Shown here in pieces: positions 27,617-38,786 of a DNA stretch of 64,000 nucleotides. The position numbers were made by a program, and so were the translations under genes. Source of the stretch: Hyaloscypha bicolor E (taxonomy: Eukaryota; Ascomycota; Leotiomycetes; Helotiales; Hyaloscyphaceae); assembly GCF_002865645.1 (NCBI RefSeq), contig NW_020194676.1, positions 1-64,000 of the forward strand, written 5' to 3'. The notes beneath the pieces were generated by a model that was not told the DNA's origin, made no database searches, and saw nothing but the letters and a program-made list of their open reading frames with translations. Within the stretch, counting starts at the first letter, position 1. Each line of letters opens with the position of its first letter.

Positions 27617-28473
27617 TTTTAGACGCTCTTGTACAGTCGACTCACATTGCTGGAGAGGGACCCGTTAAATCCCAAGATGACCTAGATGTGAAGGGAAGCT
27701 TACAAAACACAAGGACTGGGTTATGCGAGGTCACGTAACTCAAGTCCGCGGCAAGGGCAGGTTCGGCTAGGACTGGTAACTTTTCAAAGTAGCTCCTCCT
27801 CACAGGGTGGTCTTCAATATATTAGCCTCCAGCCAATTGTCAAACGTAATGTCTCTATATTTGTAGAAAATACTAGTGAAAGCGAAAATGCTGGGGCACG
27901 TGATCTGTGCTCCCCTCCAACGGGATAACTTTCTCCCTTGTTGAAACTGTGCTTCAGGAGCAACAAATTATTAGGGACAAAATTATATGACTGTTTGAGA
28001 ATATTTTTACAAACACACCCTGGAGAAAAGCTTAGCTATCAACATAAACGGAACACAGATTGCGATGGGAAAACCCGCCGGAAGTCCTAAGTCCGAACTC
28101 CGGAGGAAACTGAACTCATCCCTTTGATCCGACTAAGCGGCTGCGCAGCCAATGATGATACTAATGATGTTATGGGATTCAAGTTCGCAACTAGCTACTC
28201 AATCCATATTCATGCATCTTGGAACCAGCTCGATCTCTCTTAACCCTTTTGTACCCGTCCGGACCAATCCCCCCGCAACCTTGCTTCTGCATCAAGGCTA
28301 CCGAGGTAGCAAAAGAGGAAAGCCCATAGCCGACAAATTTCGGTCGACCAAGCCACCGATCTCTTATTTCCTACTGATGGCCATGTGCGAGGCTCATGGC
28401 AGGTTCACAGATGCTGCATAAATTTTCTCTTTCCGCATCACCAATATAACTATCTGTACATGCTACCGGCAAA
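27617..28473. promoter_or_regulatory. Shared divergent promoter of E1-alpha and E2
   Basis: 857 bp between the start codons of two subunits of the same complex, transcribed away from each other. This arrangement would allow joint regulation. The 28,152-28,421 open frame has no recognisable content. I did not identify a specific binding site. Confidence 0.4.
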
Positions 28474-30114
28474 ATGAAGCATGCAAGACTCGGCAACGTC
28501 CAATACTTTACTTCGTGTATGCGGTTGCAGTACAAGAAGGCTGTCACGGGCTCGAGATACCAAAATTCCCAATTTTTTCATTGTTCAGCTAGAAGGAATG
28601 TGATAAAGCCGCTTTTACTCGCGGACATTGGTGAAGGTGAGCAGATTGATCCGAAAGAAAGTTAAAACCTAGAGACTGAATAATTTCATCGGATTTAGGG
28701 ATCACTGAATGTCAGATTGTTGAGTGGTTTGTTCGACCTGGAGACCGGGTTGAGGAATTTGACAAGTTATGTGAAGTGCAATCGGACAAAGCATCAGTGG
28801 AGGTACAGGTCCAACAGCAACCTATAACACAACTTCTCGTTAGATTGACGCTGAATACTACTTGAGAAGATTACCTCGCGATATGATGGCATCATAAAAG
28901 AACTCCACTATGGTAAAGACGACATGGCTGCAGTTGGAAAGGTACGTTTTAAAGACTTTTATATACAGAATGAGAGCTGATTTCCGAAAGCCACTTCTTG
29001 AAATTGATGTTGAAGAAGATGAAGTTGTCGTGGCAGGGGAGGGCAGCGTGGAAGGGAAAGCACAAGAGTCGTCGAAGATCGACGTTTCCGAAACAACTGA
29101 ACTACAAGCTTCACCTGTTCTCGAAGATTCTATAGAGGAACTACCAGACATTTTATCAACTCCCTCGAACTCTCAGTCACTTCAAAAGAGAAACAACACA
29201 GCCACACCAGCAGTGAGGCACCTGCTCAATAAACTAAACCTCGATATTGCCGACATCAAGGGATCTGGCAAAGGGGGTCGAGTGAGCAAAGAAGACATTG
29301 ATCGCCATGTCCTATCTACCGCATCTACATCCACACCATTCAAGAACGAACCAACCCCAGTTGCAGTTGTAGTTGCTAAAGCAGAGGACCGAATGTCGCG
29401 CTTCACTTCCATACAAACCCAGATGTTCAAAACCATGACGCGGTCTGCAACTATCCCACATTTCCTCTACACGCATACGGTGGATCTCACAGCACTCAGT
29501 CTCGCGAAGACACGATATAACTCCAGCCATACGAATTTCGAAATGACTGATACGTTACCATCAAAACTCACTGCGCTTCCATTCATCATGAAAGCGCTCT
29601 CTCAAGCATTCGCCAAATTCCCCGCACTAAACGCTTACCTTGATAGTGAAAGCCCACAGCTTATCATCAAAGGAGCCCATAATTTCGGTATAGCTGTCGA
29701 CACTCCACAGGGATTGCTAGTCCCTGTAGTCAAAGACGTGCAAACCCATTCCATAATATCCCTAGCGGGCGAAATTGGCAGATTGAGCAAGCTAGCCAAA
29801 GCGGGAAACTTGCACCAGATGATTTCAATGGCGCGACATTTATCGTGAGCAATATTGGGAGTATCGGCGGCGGCGTCGTGGCTCCTGTGATTGTGGCGCC
29901 GATGGTGGGGATTCTAGGAGTTGGGAAAATGAGCGGTGTGCCAGTGTTTAAGAAGGATGAGCAGGGTGTAAAGCAATTGGTCGAGAGGGATGAATTGATT
30001 TTGAGCTGGAGCGCGGATCATAGAGTTCTAGATGGCGCTACGGTGGCGAGATGTGCGGAAGAAGTACGGACGCTGTTGGAAGATATTGATGTATTTAGCA
30101 TAGTACTACGCTAA
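28474..30114 (+). pseudogene. Branched-chain 2-oxoacid dehydrogenase E2 (dihydrolipoyl acyltransferase), frameshifted
   Basis: Mitochondrial acyltransferase core of the complex. Exons: 28474-28636, 28699-28802, 28870-28941 and 28991-30114. A basic presequence precedes the lipoyl domain (LLADIGEGITECQIVEWF, then EVQSDKASVE with the lipoyl lysine). The E1/E3-binding domain includes AVRHLLNKLNLDI and GKGGRVSKEDI, and the catalytic domain ends with SADHRVLDG (HxxxDG active site). Introns of 62, 67 and 49 nt splice cleanly. Near 29,810-29,815 the frame of SKLAKAGNL must gain one base to reach PDDFNGATFIVSNIGS; no splice signal lies there. With one base restored the gene has 488 codons including stop, so this is a single-base loss in a full-length gene. 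As it stands translation ends at 29,848 before the active site. Confidence 0.87.
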
Positions 30115-30646
30115 GAGTCATTCCAGCCCAGTTAAAACTACTTAGAATGTCTCCGCATGGCAAGTTTCACCCCGACGTTGGACTCCAGTCCAGGCGATTC
30201 AAAACGCCGCTGACAGATTATTTCTCGCTCCAATTCCACCTATGGTACGATCTATATTTATCATCTGTAAATGCTTAGTATATTATAGAAAGCTGCGAAG
30301 AAAAGTAATTTTCGACCGAAAAAGGGGAGATGTTCACTAAGGAACATACATCACTGAACAAGTCCACGGAAGAAGACTCAGTTCTTCCTTCGACATCCGG
30401 TAAAGACTCCTCCATAGGTCTATGTACTCTAGCCTGCTGTTGGGCCTTCCTGACTGTCGTGGAAGCCAGCATTACTATTTTTCTAGGGAATGAGAATGCC
30501 ATCTCCTGTGCTGAGAGAAATCCCAAGTGCCCAAAATGACCGACGATCATATCCATCAGAGCTATGTCTGACTGAGTTAATGGAAGGTTCGGAAAGTTGA
30601 TGACATAGAAGAAGGCATTCATGAATCCAACCAAAGGGTAGTAATA

Positions 30647-30727
30647 GTCGGACTTAACGTCGCGACTAAAGGGGCCCAACCCTTTAGTCGGGGAAAGCGA
30701 GTTGTCCCGGGAAAGCGAGTTGTCCCG
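30647..30727 (+). repeat. Left terminal inverted repeat with an 18-bp duplication
   Basis: The 63-bp unit matching the right end is followed by a second copy of its last 18 bp (GGAAAGCGAGTTGTCCCG), making the left terminus 81 bp. Confidence 0.9.
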
Positions 30728-33169
30728 CACCACACCAAAATTTCTATGCGATCGCAGACACTTGAATTATACTATATAACCAAATAACCCTTAAATTAAT
30801 ACGCAATTAAGGATATAATCTCTTATTACTCTAATACTACAAAATCTGCATTTTGAGCTATTAAATCAGTTAATATTACTAATCTAGGTAGTAAAGAATA
30901 CAGATCCACCTCCTTCCCACTAACCCTACTATTTATACCCTCTCTTGCCTCCTCCATTTCCCCATTTAATCCCTTAGTTCCCTCTAATATTGCCCGTATA
31001 TATAATTAACTAAGAGGGTTTCCCTTTACTCGGTAAGCTTGCTTAGATACGAGTATTACAGGATTAATAGGAATATCTATAAATATTTCGGGGTCCTCCG
31101 CTTATATACGATCGAATTCAGCTTACTCCTTAGCTATCCTATTATAAAGCAATTAGTGCTTAATTCGAACAGCTTCAAGCTCGTTTTCCGTAGGTTCGTT
31201 CTGGGGATCACGAATTAGTATTAGGAGTTCGGGAGGGATAATCGTATTAATTCCAAGAACCTGCTTCTTTACTTGTGCCTCTAGTTCCTTTACTCTCTTC
31301 TTCCTCTCTCTCTCTCTCTGCCGCTCGTACGGCGATTCCGATTCTTTTAATAGCTTCCCTCTCAGCTAATTTGGCCTTTGCAAGCTGTTTCTTTGCCTTC
31401 TTGAGCTCCTTCTCTACTACCTTCCTCACTTTAATCTTCTTCTTTGCCAGAGCATTAGAAGCGTTTATCCACCCCCTCTTTTGAAAACTAAGCCATATGT
31501 TTAGCTTAGCCTTATAATAATTAACCTGTGCCTTGCGAGCGTTCTGGGTATCTAGCTCTTGTAAACTTCCAAGCATTAGGTGATTCTTGGTAGCCTTAAT
31601 TATAACTATATACTCTTTGCGAGAGGAAGAGCTTAAAGTATCTAGAATCTTATTATTAAGATTATCGAGGCATAGAATGCATTTGTTATATGAAAATAGA
31701 GGTTTTGGGAAAGTAGGTAATTAGTATATTACTTCTAATTCGTGAATAGGAGGAGGTATAGGAATTAGTAAGTTTTCTACTTCCGCTTTAGTATCTGAAT
31801 CAGATCCAAATTCCAGATTCTCTAAGCTAGTATCTTTCCTTCTCTTTTTCCCATATTTCTTGAGCTTCCTTTATATAGCTTTAAAGCTAACGGGCCAGAT
31901 TCCTGCGTTCTAAAAGGCGTATTTAATTATACGAACCGTAAATATTTTCTCTCGTATTCCAGGGAGATTGCGAAAGAAGTACTAAATATTATATTCCGGC
32001 TTGTACGAGCAAATTACATTCATAATATTAACTTATTAGTAGTATTTCCACTTTCTAAAGACGCCAATATCATATAGTTAAAGGAGGTACGTTTAGTAGA
32101 AAGGGAATTATACGATTCATATCTTATTATATATAGCTTTTAAGACAAAATCGTCTGCTTAGTAACAAGTTACTCTATTAATTAAGAGAATATACCACTC
32201 CTTATTAGGCCCGTAATCATTATACTTAATAAAATAGTCTAGCTAAACTATACAGATCCCCTCGTTCATATATCCTATAGGAGAGACTATAATAACCTCA
32301 TAGCCGGTTATATTTTCGTGGAACCAGGAAACTATAATTATGACTCCAGGTATAATTACTACCGGAGGAATTACCTTACTATTTACAGATATATACTTAA
32401 TTATTATAAGAAACATGCGATTCTCTAGTATTCCCGTATATATCTCCTTAATTCTAATCGGTATAATAACCTCCTCTCCTATAGGTATACAAATTCGTAC
32501 TCCTTTCTCGTCCATATTATATATCCGATCCCTATAGCATATACTAGTTTCCTCTAATACCGGATAATATTTAGTCTCAAACTAATCGCATAGGCTCTAT
32601 TCGGTATAGAGATTAATATAGTGGCTCGTAATAGGCTTCGTTTTAATTATATGAAGTTCTGGAGTACTCTTTAGCTATTAAGAGAACCATTTCCAAGATA
32701 GAGCTATCTTATTATCCTCTGTTCGCATCCACATTATGCAGTTATATATTATTTGCTTCGTAGCTCCTTTCCCTCTATTAATCGCATGCGATACCATATA
32801 CTGAATTAATGCCTCGTATTAATCAGGATATAGGATCTTGTTCTGGCCTCCCTATTATACTCTCGCTATTCCCATCTTCTTTCTCTCTCTCTGCCATGTT
32901 TTCTTTACTATATCTTTATTTCGTACGTAATACGCGCATACCGCAGTCGCGGGAGTCTCTTCTGGGTTAGCCTTGAGGAATTGAATAGCTTTACGGAGCT
33001 TATCCCTCTCTGGCATATCGCGGAGGAGTGCATAGTTAGGGAGGTTACTTAGGCGAGCCATTGCTATTGAATTTGACTGATTTTCAGGGTGATTTGGGCT
33101 GGTGGTGATCAAATTAATTAATTTTTACTATGGGTGTTCCATACAAATTGGAAATTTCTGGGATCGGTG

Positions 33170-33232
33170 CGGGACAACTCGCTTTCCCCGACTAAAGGGT
33201 TGGGCCCCTTTAGTCGCGACGTTAAGTCCGAC
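33170..33232 (-). repeat. Right terminal inverted repeat
   Basis: Reverse complement of 30,647-30,709 over 63 bp. It holds a single copy of the 18-bp subunit that is doubled at the left end. Weaker similarity continues inward (AAATTTC). Confidence 0.9.
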
Positions 33233-35656
33233 TATTATAGGAGTAACCTTCCCACAACTTGAGTAAGTATAAGGTCTGATGATATTATAAGGGTCTCGGA
33301 TCTACATACCAACCAGGCAATGATGCATTAACGTTTATGTATCTTGTTGCTAGTATCATATTTCTCGCCGCACTAATGATGATATTGGTGCTTGTAATAA
33401 CTTGTTCACTGACATTTGAATCCTGGCATGAGCCAAGAGAGCCGTTCCATGGATATGCGAATGTGGAATGAAGAAATATTACACTACCATAGTACGTATA
33501 GTGCAAAAACATGAGATGGTGTATATGATAACCGTGGGGAAGTTGAGATGGGTCGATTGGTGTATCGGGTTGAATAGAAGAGGGGAGTGAGTCACGCCAT
33601 GCCGTAAGTTGAGAGTGGAGCTTGGATATTGTACTGATGGCTTCCTCGGGTGTTTGGGGCAAATTCTTCAGGGCTGTGATCTTTCTAACGATTGTTGATG
33701 ATATGCGGCAGAGTTGTATTATATGCGTAAAAATCTGGATGTTAATAGTGCCGCCTTCCCCCGCCACGGTTGGGACCTCACATGTGATGCAATCGTCGTT
33801 GATAACCTGTGGGCGCTGTTAGACATTTAGCCGCAAAAGTACCTGTTGCGGAAACGCTTACCGGAGTGTAACCCCAAAGACACGATAAATGCGTCGAATA
33901 ACAGTAAATAGCCCAGAAAAGCCAATTCCGATGGTGTTCTTGAGGGTCATTAGAGGGAGATGTACTTCGACGGTGAAGCCCTTTCGCTTGGGCCAGCAGC
34001 AGTGCATTTGAGCAAAGGAGGTATTCGAGTATTGGGTTTCCCAGACCTTCTGTGAAAAAACACTACTTATGCATTAGTGGCAGCGGCTCACTATTCGGGA
34101 AGCGGATACAGACCATCGCTATTAGGGCTTGCACCGCGGTGATCTCGGTTTGTCCATACAGCAGTTGCGCCTGAACTGAAAGAGCATTTTCAAAATACCT
34201 CCAACCTCGTTCCTGTGCCTCCTCAAATCCAACTAAATGGCAGACTTTGGAGTATTCCGCTCTGCATCCTGAAGCGTATACGGCATTTCTAAGAGCATAC
34301 CAACCCGGATCATCATTAGCAAGAGCCCCTTGCATAAAGTGCGTTCGCAGCCGAGCTTCGAAAGCCGGCCGATGCACAATCCCCATAACCGACTCTAGAG
34401 TCTCTTCAATGTAAGCTTGGATGTGTGTGTCAGCAGTCTAAACAGAAAAGACGGAAAGGCAGATTGACGACCTTACCTTTGCAATATTTCCACGCGGTGG
34501 CCTCGTCTGGTTCTGGTTCTCGATCTTCAGGTGATTTCGGTCCTGGCCTCCGTCTGCCACAAATGTCAATCATGAGCATTTTGGCGCAATTTCCAAAGTC
34601 TGAAGCTGCACATCGTTCAGAAACCCAGGCGATCCCATCTGGCGAGCAGATTGATAGCAGTGGATCTGGCGCTATTAAAATTAGTTTTGCAGAATTAATG
34701 ATAGACCTGTGGAATGCGCACTGCAAGAATCGTCGGTCTGAGAGTGGTTAGCATCCAGGCCACATTTCTCGCAGGGGACAGGAGATATCGTACACATTCT
34801 GGAGCTAGGATACTACTCCTCTTGTTATGACGGATGGAAGTCCAGGATGAGGGCTTTATTAATACATCATCTGAACTTGATGGCCTAACTGTAGAGCTGG
34901 TCGCGGGTTTCGAGGTTCCAGTATGTGCAGGAGCGGAGAGGCTAAAACTGGTTTCCAATGCTGGCATGATGTTATCCAAGGAAAACGGGCAGTCGCACAT
35001 TCCGAAAATGTTCTCCCCGGTTACCTCATCTCCCAAGATTATCGATTGGCTGATTTGACAAGGTGACTCAAAATAGGAGTCTTGTTCATTTCCAGCGTGA
35101 TGGGACAAGGCGTTACTGGATGGCGTGTGCATTAAATCCGCCAAAGGGTATTCTCCAACCCCGCTATACGACGCAGTCCGATCTTCTTCCCGTTGTGTAC
35201 AGAGTGACTGTACTGCAGCCGGCTCCCCCACGACATCTCGTCTCTGGCTTTAGCGCAGAAGTTCCTCCAGCTGAGCCAACCGTTGTTCCAATGCCTTGCC
35301 ATTTTGAATCGATGTCCTCCGGATCCGTCGCGGTCGCACTGGCGGGTAATCGCAATTTTCTTGTCGCAACTATAAGTGAGGCATGGTATTTAGCTCTGAA
35401 GCTAGAACGGAAGTCCAATATAACACAGTATCTTACATGACAATTGGAGCAAGGATGGTCCCCGTCGCCTATGGATGTCGCCCATCACGAGTTAGTGACA
35501 TTTCGACTGCACCTAGATCTCCATAGTAGAACCCGCACATCTGATCTTCTTTAACTTGCAATAATTACAAGCCACGGATCGAGTCCCTCTCTCTCTCGCG
35601 GCTGGAGACATGCTCATGGCAACCGCAGACGGCGTATGAGGTGCTGAGGGGCGCAT

Positions 35657-36495
35657 GAGCGTCACGTATAGGTAAAGTTCTATCTTGGCGTGCAATCAAT
35701 CTGGATAATAGAGGAGGTACGGTGTGGGACCGAACGTATGAAGTAGAGAAAGGAAATCGAGATGTTTTGTAGGTTTAAAAGGCGGTGGCTTGGCAAGTGC
35801 GGGGAACAGGATGGTCAGACAGGGGGTCAACGAATCTTTGTGGGATATGCACGATTGACGCTCGTCCGCATCATAGGACAATCACTTATGCTTAGCTGTA
35901 AGAACGAACAAGCTTCGTCCTTACAGCTCTGATGGGGTGGTGCTTGCATTGACGCAACTGCTCTTCCACAAGCAGGCATATGAGTACTGTTGTATGGCAC
36001 TGCCCTTGGTGCCCTGTGCGTGCCAATGTCACGTGTTCATAGGCTTAGCTCCTGGGCATGTTTCACCCCTATATAAGCTCCCCGGAGCACCCAATTTATG
36101 CTCCTCAGAGAGCGCATTTCGCCTGTGTAAAGTACAATATCACTGCGCCAGGACCGCGGCTCAGGCTCGTGCGGTTGCTGACAGAGTGGAGGGGAGGTTT
36201 TAGCAATCTTGATACCCAGGTTGTACAGCCCGGATAACAACTACCCGGCATCCGAAATGATAACACACGTGACATAATTTTTTTTAATTCAGTATCAGAA
36301 TCAAAATACAATGGTGAAGCTTCATCTCGTTGCCTATTATAGGCCATTGCCCATTAGAAAGGCCGCAAACCCCTTCAGACGACGAAAAGCGCAAACCAGA
36401 CGCCGTAACTGATCTTGTAACCACTGGAGAAAATGTTATCCCCTAAAAGACTGGGCAAAATTAATAGACACAGCTGAGACGGCCATGATCTCGAT
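35657..36495. other. Intergenic, 839 bp, upstream of the regulator
   Basis: Probable promoter of the disrupted Zn2Cys6 gene and 3' flank of the phosphotransferase gene. Apart from the inverted repeat at 35,894-35,928 nothing specific is recognised. Open frames at 35,937-36,347 have no family features. Confidence 0.4.
35894..35928. repeat. 15-bp inverted repeat with a 5-nt loop
   Basis: AGCTGTAAGAACGAA pairs with TTCGTCCTTACAGCT with one mismatch across the loop CAAGC. It could form a hairpin or be a palindromic binding site in the region upstream of the Zn2Cys6 gene. Confidence 0.6.
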
Positions 36496-38160
36496 TTAAC
36501 TGGGTTTCGCTTCTTCCCTTGTTACTTCTGCCGATGCGCTTCCACCTGAATCTTCTTCAGAACAAACTACTTTGTCCCTGGCCAACTTGTCGGTCCCTTC
36601 AGCCTTGCCAATCACACTTGCTCCATACTCAGCAGGTACGATATCTTCAGGAGGAATCTCGGACACTCTTATGGGCTGTGAAGCACCGGCCGCCGTGTAG
36701 TCCAGGCCAATTTTCATAAACGCTGGAGCAAAACCAAGTTCCATCATGACATAGCGGATATCCCTGTTAAAGCCCTTTTGAAGATTCCACGATCCACGGG
36801 TACCGCCAATAAAAGTCCTCAGAACGCCGTACGCCAGACAGAAACGCATGTTCCGTTCATCGACCTCTTGCCCACCACTTGCACAGTAGTGAGCGACGAA
36901 GCTTTCCCAGTCCATATGTTTGGAAACGTGAGGTCTAATGTAGGCCAGATCTTGCTCGGGAGCTCCGAAGTCCGCACATTCCCAATCAAGGACACCGGTG
37001 ACTTGCCCATTCTCAGCAAGTATGTTGTGAACACTAAAGTCGCCATGTGTAAGGACCGAGAGTCTTGAGTCTGCCGGGATATGGTTTTCTAGCCAGTGGA
37101 AGAGCCAGGTGATGTAAGGTGAGGGCAAATGCTCAACGCGCTTGATGTACTCGCGCCATCCCTTCAGATTGCGGCGGTGACGAGCCTCGATTGTTTCGTT
37201 CAGTGCATCTGATTCATTATGCATAGCAAAGTAATCCGCGAATGTCTCCAATGGAATAGCATGTAACTTGGCCAAGAGTTCCGCAAGCTGCCCAAACAAA
37301 GGTTCTGGCAACTTCTGGTTTTCACCATCTAAAAAGCTACCAAGTACTTTTCCAGGTCTCCGCGTCATTGTGAAGAAGGTGCTTTCAACACCAGGTAAGT
37401 CGAGGGCGAGGTCGATTGGTCGCGGAACTGGATAATCTGTCTGGCTCAATGATCGAAGGAGGTGAAATTCGCGCTCAAGAAGAAAGCCACCATGTAACAC
37501 CATTGGGACTGGCTGGCTTTTCCGAACCACCAGCTCTTCGATAGAACCAGTTGCGTGTTTGACGGTATAGAAATATGTTTCTTTGCCAAATCCGCCAGGT
37601 ATCTCAGAGAAGTCCGTCACCTCGAGTGGGCCGTGACGTTCTGTCAGAAAATCTTCGAGAAAATCTCGAAGTGGGGGCAATGGAGTTGGTGGCTCTGTTT
37701 CAGAGGACTCATCGCCGAACGGTCTCGCCGTCAGTTTTGCCTGCCCAGTAAGGTAGCCCATCTCCCACTCAGCGGCACGACGAAGTAATCCGGTATAACT
37801 AGAATTCTTTGACGTGGATGCTGACGCTTGAACGCACAACTTATTCAAGCGCTCCGTCAGCAGATCATATTGATTGGCGAGGGCCTCGAAGGGGGCATTG
37901 TCCGTTAAGCCAGATTGAGCGGTAGTGACCGGATAATTGAGTACACGATGGAAATCTACTTCCAGTTCCAGGCCATCTTCGATGGATTGTGCGATGAAGT
38001 TTCTCGCTGGCTCTTGTTGCCTCTTGAGCAGCTCGCCGAGGGTGGCACTGATCAATTCTATTGTACGCCGAGCAGATGCCGATGTGACCTCTGGCAATAC
38101 CGTAACGTCAAGGGTGTGTAGAATTAGAGACAGGCACTGATCGGTTGGATTTATCTTCAT
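36496..38160 (-). CDS. APH-fold phosphotransferase (ACAD10/11 N-domain-like)
   Basis: Kinase-like protein of the aminoglycoside phosphotransferase/choline kinase family. A single open exon from ATG 38,160 gives 554 aa. An N-terminal helical domain (residues about 1-170) precedes the kinase. The nucleotide-binding lobe has EIPGGFGKETYFYTV, ELVVRKS (ATP lysine) and LLEREFHLLRSL. The catalytic Brenner loop is LTHGDFSVHNILAENG, followed by VTGVLDWECADFG (Mg ligand). The frame stays open upstream, and a CTAACACCTAG acceptor near 38,212 suggests a further 5' exon, so the true start may lie upstream. Family members in acyl-CoA metabolism phosphorylate hydroxyacyl-CoA-type substrates; that role here is inference. 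The C-terminal about 60 residues are polar and low-complexity. Confidence 0.82.
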   Translation of the reverse strand: MKINPTDQCLSLILHTLDVTVLPEVTSASARRTIELISATLGELLKRQQEPARNFIAQSIEDGLELEVDFHRVLNYPVTTAQSGLTDNAPFEALANQYDLLTERLNKLCVQASASTSKNSSYTGLLRRAAEWEMGYLTGQAKLTARPFGDESSETEPPTPLPPLRDFLEDFLTERHGPLEVTDFSEIPGGFGKETYFYTVKHATGSIEELVVRKSQPVPMVLHGGFLLEREFHLLRSLSQTDYPVPRPIDLALDLPGVESTFFTMTRRPGKVLGSFLDGENQKLPEPLFGQLAELLAKLHAIPLETFADYFAMHNESDALNETIEARHRRNLKGWREYIKRVEHLPSPYITWLFHWLENHIPADSRLSVLTHGDFSVHNILAENGQVTGVLDWECADFGAPEQDLAYIRPHVSKHMDWESFVAHYCASGGQEVDERNMRFCLAYGVLRTFIGGTRGSWNLQKGFNRDIRYVMMELGFAPAFMKIGLDYTAAGASQPIRVSEIPPEDIVPAEYGASVIGKAEGTDKLARDKVVCSEEDSGGSASAEVTREEAKPS

Positions 38161-38786
38161 TATTGCGAGGGCGATCACAGAGCAGATCGTATCGATTTCA
38201 GTCAAAACTCTTCTAGGTGTTAGGACTCCTCTTATGCCCCGCAATCATTCTTTGTATCTCACAATCAAGACCCTTGTACCCCGCAAACCAGGCTTACTAC
38301 ATGCCGGCGCTTTAGGCCCGGGATTCGGTATTTTCAAATCTAAGAATTGAGGTGAAGTTACGGAGTTGTGGACCGGGTTTCAGCGTCCTTCGGCCGGGGA
38401 ATGTAACTTTATATTCCGCACCTCAACTGGAGAAAACATGGTGGATCCAGTGCGCATAAAGAGTCAACTTCCGAGATTGCGAATTAATAATGCATTTACG
38501 TTTGAATAAACGCCATCAGAAATTCTTTGATTGAGTCTTTGATTGTGACAGGCCAGCTATCCCTAGTCATGTAGAACCCAGTGCAATTGGGCTGAAAAGC
38601 CCTCATCATCCGCATTCCATACTTACCATCAATCATAAAAGGAGCAACACAGGTTCCTTTCTAACATTCTCGCATTTTTGTAGGATGACTTTGGTGGTCA
38701 TCTGAATACATCAACATGCCGCCACATGACAAGCCAAGCGCAAACCCGCTGTTCGTGATCGACTGAGCAGTACGATAGCTCCCAAA
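38161..38786. other. Intergenic, 626 bp
   Basis: Between the phosphotransferase start and the stop of the next minus-strand gene. It may contain a short first exon of the phosphotransferase near 38.2-38.3 kb. No repeat or RNA gene seen. Confidence 0.35.

Larger units (their letters stand above)
30647..33232 (-). mobile_element. pogo/Fot1-type (Tc1-mariner) DNA transposon, RIP-inactivated
   Basis: A 2,586-bp element bounded by 63-bp terminal inverted repeats that begin GTCGGACTTAACGTCGCGAC, flanked by a TA duplication on both sides (30,645-30,646 and 33,233-33,234). The interior is AT-rich with CpA depletion. On the minus strand, the N-terminal fragment (about 33,066-32,855) reads MARLSNLPNYALL and later NPEETPATAVCAYYV, a psq-type helix-turn-helix. 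MDEKGVRICIPIGEE (about 32,515) is the DDE region of Fot1-like transposases. A Lys-rich C-terminal segment lies at 31,576-31,247. Stops and Ile/Thr-rich substitutions between these show the transposase is dead. It inserted into the Zn2Cys6 gene. Confidence 0.88.
30275..35656 (-). pseudogene. Zn(2)Cys(6) transcription factor, split by a transposon and carrying a nonsense codon
   Basis: Probable pathway-specific regulator, now dead. Start at 35,656 (or 35,617). The DNA-binding domain spans three exons: CNYCKLKKIRC (exon end 35,533), GDGDHPCSNCH (35468-35437) and LRQENCDYP (from 35,369), giving all six cysteines. It is followed by a linker and coiled coil LEQRLAQLEELLR. Immediately after it, at about 35,253, an in-frame TAA precedes the still-open downstream frame; CAA to TAA would be a RIP-type change. 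The fungal_trans domain includes MGIVHRPAFEARLRTHF (about 34,340) and TAWRDSLPSS. Near an intron after ATRYINVNASLPGW the gene is interrupted by the element at 30,647-33,232. The rest (YYPLVGFMNAFFYVI onward, stop at 30,275) lies beyond it. Exons in 33.2-34.7 kb are only partly resolved. Confidence 0.82.
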
